This document shows, one piece after another, positions 1 to 9,200 of a stretch of DNA of 17,759 nt (its first letter is position 1; each line of letters opens with the position of its first letter). The translations under genes were made by a program, and so were the position numbers. The stretch spans positions 1-17,759 of the forward strand of contig JAFLSH010000017.1 of NCBI GenBank assembly GCA_022511055.1. The letters are read 5' to 3'. This DNA is from Prevotella sp. (GTDB lineage Bacteria; Bacteroidota; Bacteroidia; Bacteroidales; Bacteroidaceae). The notes below the pieces were generated by a model. It was not told the origin of the DNA. It did no database searches and saw nothing but the letters and a program-made list of their open reading frames with translations.

Positions 1-2
1 TG

Positions 3-34
3 CAAAGGTAATTCTTTTTGCTCTTCTCACCAAA
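3..34 (-). promoter_or_regulatory. Bacteroidetes-type promoter reading out of the left edge
   Basis: On the minus strand a TTTG (-33 box, 31-34) is followed by a 20-nt spacer and TACCTTTG (-7 box, 3-10). This matches the Bacteroidetes housekeeping sigma consensus TTTG...TAnnTTTG. It should drive a minus-strand gene that starts left of the window, which would separate that gene from the operon ending at 300. The same TACCTTTGC core occurs in the promoter at 17155-17188. No downstream gene is visible here. Confidence 0.6.
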
Positions 35-160
35 TAATTGCGCCGCTTTTTGCAAATACTTTGTGGATAAAGGATAGCAATAACATAGTTGTCAGCGCAC
101 ATTTTTGAGTGGCTCCTTTTATTAGAAAACATGTCTTAGCGTGTGCTTACTTTATAACAG

Positions 161-259
161 ATGAGCAAAGTTAGTTGATACAAAACCTAAAGATTTTCTA
201 CTCAATGGAATGATTAGTAAAACCTCATATCAAAGTCTATATCAACTAATTTTGCCCAT
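161..259. repeat. Imperfect inverted repeat downstream of the SusCD operon
   Basis: The arms at 161-180 and 240-259 match at 18 of 20 positions when one is reverse-complemented; the shared core is TTAGTTGATA / TATCAACTAA. The 59-nt interval contains the direct repeat AAAACCT (182-188 and about 219-225). No U-run follows the arm on the minus strand, so it is not a standard intrinsic terminator. It could be a structured 3' untranslated region or a remnant of a small repeat element. The rest of 1-299, apart from the promoter at 3-34, shows nothing I can name. Confidence 0.5.
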
Positions 260-299
260 TCAGATTCTATAATTTGCAGCGCTTTTTTTGAGAACCTTT

Positions 300-1436
300 T
301 TATTTCTGTGCTACACCACCATCTTGCATAAGTAACTCATTGATTTTCTGAGTTAGCTTTAATCCTCGTAGGTCGCGGGCGCGAATGATACCTTGTTGGT
401 CGACAAGTATGTTAGCAGGAATGGCGCGTACTTTATAGATGGCTGCACCTTCACACTGCCACCCCTTCAAATCGCTCATCTGCGGCCATGGCAAAGCAAG
501 CTCCTCGATAGCCTTGATCCATGCCTCATGTTTATTGTCAAGTGACACTCCAACGACTTCAAAGCCCTGGCTATGATATTTATCGTAGGTTTCCAGTACA
601 TAGGGCATTTCAGTGCGACAAGGCCCACACCATGAAGCCCAGAAATCAATAAGCGTATATTTGTTTTTGGCTACAATATCACTGACTTTGATATCCTTAC
701 CATCAGGATTTTGCATTGTGAAATCTGTGAACTTCTTACCTACCGCCACTGGGGCTAATACCTCTGCTTCAGCAGCCAGCTGGCGATAGTTAGCCCCATC
801 AGGCAGTTTCTCGCTGAAAAGTTTCAGAGTCTGTTGCTTCTCTTCATCAGACATGCTGGCATAGTTGCTTCCTAAAATTATGTCACAAATAGCAGCAGGC
901 AGATGCTCTCTCATGAACTGATTTTCCGCTTGCCGCTGCAAATTACGCAGCGAATCCATTTTTACCTCAGCAACTCTTTGGTTAGCTTTCGTTGCTGTAG
1001 AGTCTCTGGTTATCATGAAATTAGCTACCAGTTCATCACTCCACGGCTTTCCTAATTGTTTATATTCCTGCCAGAGTTTGTAATTGAGACCAGTGCTGCT
1101 GACTTCAGACTCTTTTTTTGTGTCAGAAGGGAATGAGCGTACTGTTATCTCCGCATCCTCTAACAAAACAGATGAATAACTCTGTGCTTTTCCGTTGTGA
1201 TAGGGAATCAGATAGCGAAATACACATCCAGACTGCTCGCCCCGAAATTCATATTTCCCGTTACTGATAATTGTGGAATCGAGGCGGGTAATGACATAAA
1301 GATTTTTTATGGAACAGAGGTACACGGTATCTCCCTCTGCGGCACCTTCTGCTATTCCTTTAATAACATAGCCTTGTTGAGCCGACATGTTTAATGCCGA
1401 CAACAACAAGGCTATTGTTGTGAGAATATGTTTCAT
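300..1436 (-). CDS. TlpA-like periplasmic thiol-disulfide oxidoreductase, thioredoxin fold
   Basis: This 378-residue exported protein has a signal peptide of about 20 residues ending in MSAQ. Residues about 22-100 resemble the DUF4369-type N-terminal domain of Bacteroidetes TlpA proteins. A helical, charged middle region (about 115-225) follows, then a thioredoxin-like domain (about 231-372). The active site is WCGPC (C270, C273) within TLIDFWASWCGPC. The cis-proline is P340 in RAIPANILVD, and an extra cysteine, C328, lies in GWQCEG. Family knowledge makes it a thiol reductase in the periplasm, maintaining or reducing cysteines in exported or imported material; its partner is unknown. I chose the ATG at 1436 because the two codons upstream begin with TTG and add nothing to the signal peptide. 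It starts 9 nt after the preceding stop and is the last gene of the SusCD operon. TlpA proteins are frequent neighbours of SusCD pairs with Mx1-type lipoproteins. Confidence 0.9.
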   Translation of the reverse strand: MKHILTTIALLLSALNMSAQQGYVIKGIAEGAAEGDTVYLCSIKNLYVITRLDSTIISNGKYEFRGEQSGCVFRYLIPYHNGKAQSYSSVLLEDAEITVRSFPSDTKKESEVSSTGLNYKLWQEYKQLGKPWSDELVANFMITRDSTATKANQRVAEVKMDSLRNLQRQAENQFMREHLPAAICDIILGSNYASMSDEEKQQTLKLFSEKLPDGANYRQLAAEAEVLAPVAVGKKFTDFTMQNPDGKDIKVSDIVAKNKYTLIDFWASWCGPCRTEMPYVLETYDKYHSQGFEVVGVSLDNKHEAWIKAIEELALPWPQMSDLKGWQCEGAAIYKVRAIPANILVDQQGIIRARDLRGLKLTQKINELLMQDGGVAQK

Positions 1437-1445
1437 GTTCAAGGC

Positions 1446-2807
1446 TTAATAGTTCTTTCGGAGTACTTTCTTTTTGCCATCTATGATATAGATACCATCA
1501 CGTCCGAGCGATGTTACCCGCATACCGCCAATAGTGTAAATCTTTCCATTTTGCTGAGCGCGCAGGATTTCTGTCTGGCTAATGCCTGTTGCTCGAGCAG
1601 ACTCATTATCCCAATAGAGGATTTGGGCAGCTGTTGCATTGGGGAAAAGTTCTGTAGAAACTGCTACGTAGATGGTCTTTGGGGCAATGTCGGTCGTACG
1701 GTCATGCAGCGTGAAACAACGGTCTTCCGGATCAATAACGTAATAAGACATGCCATTAGCAAAATCTGCAGCCGCCACCCCATTGTCTCCCGACCACTGG
1801 GCAAGTGGGTTTGTCAGGCTATACAGTGCATTTACTAACGGAGAACGCACGGCATAAACTTCGCCAGTGACAAAGGCCACATGAGGCTGTGCCGGATAAA
1901 ACACATTAGCTTTATATGGACTGAGGTAGCTGTCATTGCCAATGTACAAACTATCAGAAGTGAAGACATAGATTGTGGCATTTCCGGGATTATTATCGCC
2001 TTCTCCTGAACCTACCAGCAGATGGGTGTCCTCATCGTACCAGACAAACCATGAGCCTTCCTCTGAATCTGCTTTCAATACGACTGCTGAGTCGCAGCTG
2101 AAATGCGCATAGTATTCCTCTGCACCAGTTACGCTAACAGGCAATGGGTTTTCTGTAAACTGTTTACCATCACTCTTACGCTCCCAATATGTGAAATGAC
2201 AGCGCTCATCGGCTGGTGTTGCAGTCAACTCAATGTCGTCACCAATATCGTTGACTGTCTTACTTGCCGAAGATTTGCCAAACGAAGACTGCCCTTTGGC
2301 TACGCGGGCTGCTACATGGGTGAATACCAAATAGGCACAGCCATCAGGGAATAGTGGCGCTTTTGCAACAGCAGACATGGAGTCTTGCTCTTCAATATTC
2401 GAGGTGGGTGAGTAGCGGAAAGGCGATTGTTGATTGTTGATAACAACATTGCCGTTCTCATCGGTTGTAGGACTCCATTCTGACAACTCGTCAGCACGTG
2501 TGCCTATAGCTACACCATAAGGAATCCAACCATCGGCAGGCTGAGTGTAGATATAGAAATCATGGCCATTAATACCATATTCGCAGAATTGAGTTTCATA
2601 GTCCGTAGTCCAACCTGTTATACTTTCTTCGTCTTCTGCATAATTGTCAGACACATAAATTTTTCCTGCACCTGAGGGATAAACGTGAAACTCATCATAG
2701 AAATAATGCCATGCATTGCTGGCTTGGGCACTTTGCACACCAGTCTGCAAAACTGCTATAAGCAGCATGCAGCCAAAAACTTTTCTGAAAATTGTAGAAG
2801 TCTTCAT
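1446..2807 (-). CDS. Secreted protein with InlB/List-Bact-like repeat and Por-type C-terminal tail
   Basis: I do not recognise a specific function for this 453-residue protein. A Sec signal peptide occupies about residues 1-29 (ends SAQAS) with no lipobox. Residues about 168-236 look like a Listeria-Bacteroides (InlB B-type) beta repeat: IELTATPADERCHFTYWE, then a short linker and EEYYAHF. Residues about 42-110 (GAGKIYVSDN ... DFYIYTQPADGW) resemble a diverged first copy. The last 45 residues (GKIYTIGGMRVTS ... DGIYIIDGKKKVLRKNY) resemble the short C-terminal tails of many exported Prevotella proteins, related to type IX sorting tails, although the usual terminal pattern is not exact. A surface or secreted binding role is an inference. 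It sits between the FISUMP lipoprotein (45-nt gap) and the TlpA gene (9-nt gap), so it is almost certainly co-transcribed. Confidence 0.82.
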   Translation of the reverse strand: MKTSTIFRKVFGCMLLIAVLQTGVQSAQASNAWHYFYDEFHVYPSGAGKIYVSDNYAEDEESITGWTTDYETQFCEYGINGHDFYIYTQPADGWIPYGVAIGTRADELSEWSPTTDENGNVVINNQQSPFRYSPTSNIEEQDSMSAVAKAPLFPDGCAYLVFTHVAARVAKGQSSFGKSSASKTVNDIGDDIELTATPADERCHFTYWERKSDGKQFTENPLPVSVTGAEEYYAHFSCDSAVVLKADSEEGSWFVWYDEDTHLLVGSGEGDNNPGNATIYVFTSDSLYIGNDSYLSPYKANVFYPAQPHVAFVTGEVYAVRSPLVNALYSLTNPLAQWSGDNGVAAADFANGMSYYVIDPEDRCFTLHDRTTDIAPKTIYVAVSTELFPNATAAQILYWDNESARATGISQTEILRAQQNGKIYTIGGMRVTSLGRDGIYIIDGKKKVLRKNY

Positions 2808-2852
2808 AATTACAACTGTTTATTTAGGATTTATATATATATTTTTATTGCC

Positions 2853-3578
2853 TTAATTTTTACCTGCATCCCTAACATAGCGTACATTGAGTAATTGATT
2901 TTGCGGTTGCATGCTCTGCCGGCATATCTCTGCGCGATTGTAGGCAAATTTTCGGTAGATATAAAGAGTACCGTCACTCCGCTCGTCTTGTGTTGAAGTC
3001 CAATAATAACCCCATGCTCCTTTGAAGCGGCTGCCATTAGTAAGATAGGAGTTTGTGGTGTAGAATGTGATATAACCACCTAATAGGAAACGAGCATAGG
3101 TATTGTGGTCTTTAGTTTCCACAAGATTGGCGGCAATGTTGCCTCTCCAGTCATAGCAGGCCGACTCATTGGCAGTCATGCCGAGAGCTTGTTCAAGTTG
3201 CTGCCACTCATCGTCAGTAGGTAGTCTCCAACCATCTGGGCATGCTTGCAATGCACCGGGTATAGAATAGTACATGCCATATTTTGGCCGGTTGCGCGTT
3301 GCCAGTTGTTCTTGTGCATACTGCACCCAGTCTTCAGGTTCTATGTAATTTCTGCAATCGGTATAGGAGCCTATATCATAACGGAAATTGTCAGTCATCC
3401 ATTGTAGGTTACCATATTGCACCCAGTTGTATATCTCTCCATCGCGTTCATCAACCCATTGCCCCGTAGCTACGGGCGTTGCCATGGCAGGCGCAGTAAT
3501 TTCCTCATCGCCGCAAGCTGTAAACTCCATGCATAAGCAAGCGACCAAAAGTAGTGTTAATATATTCTGATGTTTCAT
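2853..3578 (-). CDS. FISUMP-domain lipoprotein
   Basis: This 241-residue lipoprotein has a signal peptide with lipobox FTAC (C22). The following GDEE is acidic, as in Bacteroidetes surface-export signals. Residues about 47-237 match the Fibrobacter succinogenes major paralogous domain (FISUMP). The landmarks are YGNLQWMTDNF (55-65), CPDGWRLPTDDEW (113-125), GYYWTSTQ (190-197) and the closing LNVRYVRD (230-237). The domain's biochemical role is not established; it is found on exported proteins and probably has a C-type-lectin-like fold. I placed the start at the ATG at 3578: an upstream in-frame ATG at 3674 would put 32 non-signal residues before the signal peptide and overlap the preceding gene. 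The gap to that gene is 19 nt. A FISUMP protein inside a SusCD operon suggests a surface accessory binding lipoprotein. Confidence 0.87.
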   Translation of the reverse strand: MKHQNILTLLLVACLCMEFTACGDEEITAPAMATPVATGQWVDERDGEIYNWVQYGNLQWMTDNFRYDIGSYTDCRNYIEPEDWVQYAQEQLATRNRPKYGMYYSIPGALQACPDGWRLPTDDEWQQLEQALGMTANESACYDWRGNIAANLVETKDHNTYARFLLGGYITFYTTNSYLTNGSRFKGAWGYYWTSTQDERSDGTLYIYRKFAYNRAEICRQSMQPQNQLLNVRYVRDAGKN

Positions 3579-3597
3579 AAATTCACTATGTTTCTTA

Positions 3598-4512
3598 TTA
3601 TATGACATATCCAAGTTCAGTAATGATTCTCTTGAATAGTGCCCATTTCTGGCGCACCAAAGGGTAGTCAGCATAAACGCGCTCTATATACTCATCATCA
3701 TAGTTCAACAAATAGGTTGCATAGGCGTTCAAATCTTCGGTTTGTCCAGGAGTACTATAGTTTCCCCAAAGCGTTGATGCACGGTCTAAAAATCCATGAC
3801 TGCGTGAATAATTGTCTGCAGCCGCATCAGTGGAAGCGCTGAACGTAACACTGTAGTAACCTTCGCTAATCTCAAAGAACTCAGTGAAAGCTTTGCTGTT
3901 GTTGGCCGCTAACTGGCCGAGGAAAGCTACCAGTACGCGAGCGACATATTGTTGCAACTGAGCTTCAGTCTGTAGACGCGACAACATACCTGTAGATACG
4001 ACAATAGCCCGTTGGCCGGCTGCTGCATAAGGTGTACTTGTCAGGGAACCACTATTATAATGAATCAAGTTACAAAGCAACCATGAATATGGCATCAGCT
4101 TTCCCGTAACATGCGTTAGAATGTGATTTTCTAAGAATTCCAGTGCAGCCTGTTTGTCCTCAATATTTGTATATAGGTCGTATGAATAGGCTTCAGTCGC
4201 AAAGGCCGTTTGCGGAATAGAATAGCCTAACGACAGACGTTCTACAAAGTAAACAGTATCGCCATTCACATCTGTACCAATATAGCGTTTCTGTATCGTA
4301 TCATTAAATAGTAGATAAGCCCCATATCGCTTTTGGAACTCGCGCCGCATTTGAGCTTCTTCGCTCATATCGTCTGCTGCTGGCTCAAAAAACGCACTTG
4401 GGTCATGCAACACTACGTCATCAGGGGTGTCTTCAGCACTGCAAGCCATCAGACAAAGCAAAGCCAAAAGCCATAAATATTTTACATAAGTTATATAAGC
4501 TATTTTTCTCAT
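3598..4512 (-). CDS. SusD-associated lipoprotein, Peptidase_Mx1-like but lacking HExxH
   Basis: This is a 304-residue lipoprotein with lipobox LMAC (C24) and acidic residues after the cysteine (SAEDTPDD), which suggests surface exposure. Its architecture recalls the putative zinc-binding metallopeptidases (Peptidase_Mx1) that accompany SusCD pairs. The matching parts are an early MRREFQKRYGAYLLF segment, a YNSGS segment followed by a hydrophobic strand (about 152-173), the FTEFFEISEGYY segment (209-220), and a C-terminal block with GF, TED (258-260) and a long helix. Where active members carry HEFxH, this protein has VAFLG (195-199) in RVLVAFLGQLAANN, so both zinc-binding histidines and the catalytic glutamate are missing. 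The reading frame is intact, so this looks like a catalytically inactive homologue rather than a decayed gene. The family call rests on remembered motif order and on position directly after the susD-like gene (49-nt gap). A ligand-binding role is inference. Confidence 0.8.
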   Translation of the reverse strand: MRKIAYITYVKYLWLLALLCLMACSAEDTPDDVVLHDPSAFFEPAADDMSEEAQMRREFQKRYGAYLLFNDTIQKRYIGTDVNGDTVYFVERLSLGYSIPQTAFATEAYSYDLYTNIEDKQAALEFLENHILTHVTGKLMPYSWLLCNLIHYNSGSLTSTPYAAAGQRAIVVSTGMLSRLQTEAQLQQYVARVLVAFLGQLAANNSKAFTEFFEISEGYYSVTFSASTDAAADNYSRSHGFLDRASTLWGNYSTPGQTEDLNAYATYLLNYDDEYIERVYADYPLVRQKWALFKRIITELGYVI

Positions 4513-4561
4513 AGTTGCTGTTTCTGCTTTTTTCTTGTTCCTTTATTTGTTTTTCTGCCTG

Positions 4562-6175
4562 TTATTCTGGCGTTGCTATAATCTGGTAGCCACGGCTTTG
4601 GTTGCCGTTATCGACCATACCTACATTGAACTGCAAAACCTCAAGCGGAATGTTTACAGTCCACGAAATGTCGTCTTCCTCAAGCTTGTAAAGCCGAGTT
4701 TCTACCACATTGCCAGAATTCTCATCGCGGTAAATAGTGAAAGTATGCTCCAAAGCTCGTTTTTCTGGTTGTACACTACATACACGATAGCGGCGCAGAT
4801 CAAACCAGCGGTGCCCCTCAAGAGGAAATTCCAACCGGCGCTCTTCGCGTATTCGACTGATGAGGCTGCTACCCACCTCCGTTAGCTCCAACTCGCTACA
4901 GCCCGGCTGATAGCGATATTGCAGTACGGTACGCAAAGCCGTTTTGGCTGCCTCTTCGTGTTTTTGATATACTTCGGCTTCAGCCAAGTTCATATAAGCC
5001 TCAGCCGAGCGCAGCCAAAACACCGTTGACACAGGGGAGCGCATCTGCGTAACGGGAAGATTATAATAGCCCGTATAATAATATTCCTCATCTGGAGTAT
5101 GTGTAGTTGTGCTTTGACCTGGCTCGCGGCGAATAAGACCGGTAAATGTGCCGTAATGCCAGAACCATTGGTTTTTTCTTAAATCATTGATGGAATAGGC
5201 ATTATAGAGTTCTTGGCTGACACTATTAGCCTGATGCGCACGATCCATCATACGTATCAGGTTATCACCATCCATTGAAAAGATGTTCTCTGGGTTTGAG
5301 GCTGTCATGAACTTGGCTTTCGTGGTACGCAGGTCTTCCAATGCAGGATGCTTGTCAATGACTTTTTGGGCATACTCAACGCATTTTGGCCAATCTTGCA
5401 GATAAAGATAAACTCGGCTTAACAATAATCGTACAGCCGTAACATCGGCCTGATATAGTGAACTCTTCAGGGTACGCACTTGTTCCAAACATAGCTCGGC
5501 TTCAGTCAAATCGCTCACGATACGTTCATAACACTCTTTGATGGTATTGCGTTCAAAAAGAATATCTTGCACTTCAGAAGTGGTTTTCAACGGTACACCT
5601 GGGTCAGTAGCGGCAGTGGCAGGGTCGTAAGGCTTTGCGTAGAAATTAACCAACCAAAAGTAGTAGAATCCTCTCAAGAATAAAGCTTCACCAGTCACCT
5701 TAAGAACGCCCTCAATTTCTTCGTCAGTGTTTTGTGGTACATCTTTGGCGTACTCAATGATATTGTTAGCCACATTAATGTACTTATAGAATGTTTTCCA
5801 TTCAAAGTTTTCGCGATAGTGGGTTGTACCATTGGGCGACTCGCCTATTCTGGGCTGCCACGTTCTGGCACCAAACGTTTCATTATGGTTGCCAACGATA
5901 TAGTCTGTAGAGCTACTGCCTACAGTGTATTCCGTTAATTCGTCAGCTAATAAATGGATGACCATGCCAGGATTTTGATATGTGTTGTATGGGCCAGTCA
6001 TACCAACAGGCACGTAACAATCGCCGAGCAGCAGTTCGTCTAAATCTGTCCAACTACGCACATACTCCTTGTCCTGAGATGTCTCTTCCAGAAAGTCACC
6101 GCAAGCTGAAAAGACAATACTCAACAGGCTCATGGTGACCGCTGTTGTTATAAAGGGAATTATTTTGCGATTCAT
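4562..6175 (-). CDS. SusD/RagB-family outer membrane nutrient-binding lipoprotein
   Basis: This 537-residue lipoprotein has lipobox FSAC (C25) followed by GDFLEE. The CGDFLEE start, the segment WKTFYKYINVANNIIEYA, the helix-rich middle (EALFLRGFYYFWLVNFYAKPY; VRLLLSRVYLYLQDWPKCVEYAQKVI) and the C-terminal RIREERRLEFPLEGHRWFDLRRY are classic SusD/RagB features. These include the TPR-like helices and the conserved RxERxxEF...G.RWFDLRR block. In this family the protein forms a lid on its cognate SusC channel and captures substrate at the cell surface. It lies 49 nt downstream of the susC-like gene, and no promoter consensus is visible in the gap. The ligand cannot be deduced: no carbohydrate-active enzyme lies nearby, so a glycan is not favoured over a peptide. 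Confidence 0.95.
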   Translation of the reverse strand: MNRKIIPFITTAVTMSLLSIVFSACGDFLEETSQDKEYVRSWTDLDELLLGDCYVPVGMTGPYNTYQNPGMVIHLLADELTEYTVGSSSTDYIVGNHNETFGARTWQPRIGESPNGTTHYRENFEWKTFYKYINVANNIIEYAKDVPQNTDEEIEGVLKVTGEALFLRGFYYFWLVNFYAKPYDPATAATDPGVPLKTTSEVQDILFERNTIKECYERIVSDLTEAELCLEQVRTLKSSLYQADVTAVRLLLSRVYLYLQDWPKCVEYAQKVIDKHPALEDLRTTKAKFMTASNPENIFSMDGDNLIRMMDRAHQANSVSQELYNAYSINDLRKNQWFWHYGTFTGLIRREPGQSTTTHTPDEEYYYTGYYNLPVTQMRSPVSTVFWLRSAEAYMNLAEAEVYQKHEEAAKTALRTVLQYRYQPGCSELELTEVGSSLISRIREERRLEFPLEGHRWFDLRRYRVCSVQPEKRALEHTFTIYRDENSGNVVETRLYKLEEDDISWTVNIPLEVLQFNVGMVDNGNQSRGYQIIATPE

Positions 6176-6224
6176 TTTGATAATATTTTATAGAGAGAAA
6201 TAGGATTGGGTATTGTGTTTTTAC

Positions 6225-9200
6225 TTAGAAATTAATATTTATGCCAAGGGTAAAACTTGGCGTGTCTGAAAGCTGTACTTCTGTGAATCCACCTTGGATT
6301 GGAGTCTGGCCTCTCAAAGCCTTGTCACACCAGGTATAAAGATTATAGCTACTTAGGGTTATCGCCAGCCGTTCCAGTTTTAGTCGGTCTAATTGGGCAC
6401 GGTTTAGCTCGTAAGTAAGGTAGAGAGTTGAAAGCTTGACATATCCGGCACTGACAACACGGACATTGCTATAATCATACATGGCATAAGCATTAGGACT
6501 CAGTGTGGGCCCAGAATAATTCATTGCAGCAGTCCAACTATTACTGTATTTTTCGTAATTGGGCGTACCGCCTGCAATGATTGATGGAATGTTAGTTTTC
6601 AATTCATCGCCGGGTTGCATCCATCGCTCGCGCAAAGCACGGTCTGCGTTGGTTTCCGACCCAAACTGTCGGCCGGAGGTGTACCCATCAAACAATCGGA
6701 ATAGGCGTGTCTTGGCACCAAAACTGTAGAGGAAAGTGGTGCCCAAGCGCCACTGACGATAGGTTAACGTGTTGTTAACACTACCCGTAATGTCTGGCTC
6801 ACGTTTACCTGACGCTTCGAGAATTGTAGTGTAAAATGTGTATTGGTCAGCGGATCGGATTTCCTCCTGATGTTCTTCCCAGTCTTCAAACAGGGGACCA
6901 CCATCGTTGGGATTCAGACCAGCAAAACGATAGCTGAAAAATGTGCCTACAGGCTGGTTTTTTACCACTGCTGTTCCGTTAAGGAAATCGTAAAGCTGAT
7001 AGCTCTCTGTGCCAGGAGCAGTTTCAATTTTATTGTAAATCTTTGACAGGTTGCCCGATGCTATCCAATAGAAATTCTTTGTGCGGACAGGTGTGCCAGT
7101 GACGGTCAGGTTGAAGCCGCTATTGGTAATAACTCCAGAGTTGACCACATACGACTCATAACCATTAACATCAGAGATAGGCTTGTTCATAAAAGCATCG
7201 GTAGTGCGTTTGTAATAGTATTCAGCCTCAAACTGAAGGCGGTTGTTAAAAACAGCTGTTTCCAGTCCTACGTTGAACGAATGGGTTTTCTCCCACTTTA
7301 GGTCAGGATTGCCAAAATACGCTACGGTTGACAGGAAGTGGTTGTAGAAAGTGTCCATTTGTCCCTTGCGGATAATGAGTTTTGGTGTCTGGTTGTCAAG
7401 CATATTACCCTGCTCACCATATGAACTCTTTAATGCGAAAATGCTCATCCATGGTGCTGTGATATTGAATATGTTCAAAAGGTTTGCATTGCCAGAAACA
7501 GACCAGATAGGCAATATCTTCTCATTCGAGCGGCTGCCGAATTGGTTGGATCCATCAGAACGGCCATTGACATTAAGCGTAAAAAGTTGCTTGAAACTAT
7601 ACGACAATGTAGCATAGGCTGATACAAGGTTGGCGGTGTTGTCTGTTCGAGAGGGAACATGATTGCTAACCCAATTCCAGTATGTCGTGTATGTAGTTGG
7701 GATGCTGGTGGCAAAAGTTTGTCCGCGGTCTTTGTAGTAGCCGCGCTGAGTATAGGTGTCACCAGTGTAATGGCTGCTGCTGGCTTCAAGCCCCAGAGCA
7801 ACGTTGATGTTATGCTTGCGGTCAGTGTCAAGGTACTTGTTATAGTTTCCTTGCAATCGCACAGTCCATCCGCTTGTCTGGTTGTGAGAGGTCTGCAACT
7901 CGCCGCCATAGGGCAAATACGAGGTGTTGGGTGGCACATCTGTTACCTCAGACCCTCTGAGTTGTGATACATAATAGGAATTCTCGCCATGCCATTCTTC
8001 GATACGGGCATTGGAAAAATTAGTAGAGAAGACCGCATTGAAAAACAGATTTTCTATTGGCTGATAACGCAGGCTGGCAGTGGCTATGATGGAATTACTG
8101 TGTTGTATGGTATTGCTATTCTCCAACTCTTGTAAGATGTTGTAGCCATAATGACCATAAAGGTCATTGTTTGCATTGCCATATCTCAGATATTTGAAAT
8201 ATGAGCCATCTTCGTTGTAAGCGGGAATAATACGGTTGGTGTTATAGGCATAGTTGATAGGGTTAACATTGTTGGCAGGATAGTTTCTGGTGTTAACGTT
8301 ACCGTTGATGTTCATTTCCACCTTTAACTTCTGGGTTACATCGAAGTTTATTTTTGCCATGGCCGTATAGCGGTCATTGTCTGAGGCCTTGATGACCTCA
8401 TCTTGGCCGGTGTAGCCTATCGAAGTATAATAACGTACACGCTCAGAGCCTCCAGAGATGCTCACCGAGTGGTCTTGTGAAAAAGAATTACGGCAGAGCA
8501 GGTTAAACCAGTCAGTGTTTTCGCGGCTCATTTTCTCAACAGACGCATTAAACTCATCACGACTGATTTCACCGGCATATAGCTGGCGCAATGCTTCTTC
8601 ATATCCTATTTGAGCCATGTCTGAGGGATAGGCGTAATGACTTTCTGCCAGATATTGTGAAAACTCTACACGCTCAGCCGCGCTCATGAGATTAATTTTT
8701 GAGTCGGAATAATAGGGACGCTTACGTAAGGTCAGCTGAGAAGAGTATGCTACCTGCGGCTTGCCCTGGTGGCCGCTCTTTGTTGTAACCACAATGACAC
8801 CGTTGGCTGCGCGTGTACCATAAAGTGCTGTAGCTGCGGCATCTTTCAGCACATCAATACGCTGAATGTCTTGTGGATTGATGCCTGCGATGGCGTTACC
8901 AATGCGATTCACATAGTCTGGGTCGTTTAACACATCACTTGACAGATTAATCGGGTCGGTTAGTATGATACCATCGAGTACCCACAACGGTTCCCGATTG
9001 CCAATCAGTGTCGAAGTGCCACGGATGCGAATACGGTTAGTGGCATTGATTTCGCCAGACGATGTCATTGAAATGAGATCGGGAATCTTGCCTTCCAGCA
9101 TTTTTGACACATCACTCACACCGGCAATCTCTATTTCCGACATGTCTTTCGAGACGACCGAACTGGTAAGATGCCGGCGGTCAAGTTGCTGATAACCAGT

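Noticed and set aside
3579..3674. N-terminal extension of the FISUMP lipoprotein to an ATG at 3674
   Set aside because: It would place 32 charged residues before a clear lipoprotein signal peptide and overlap the preceding gene by 77 nt; the ATG at 3578 fits better.
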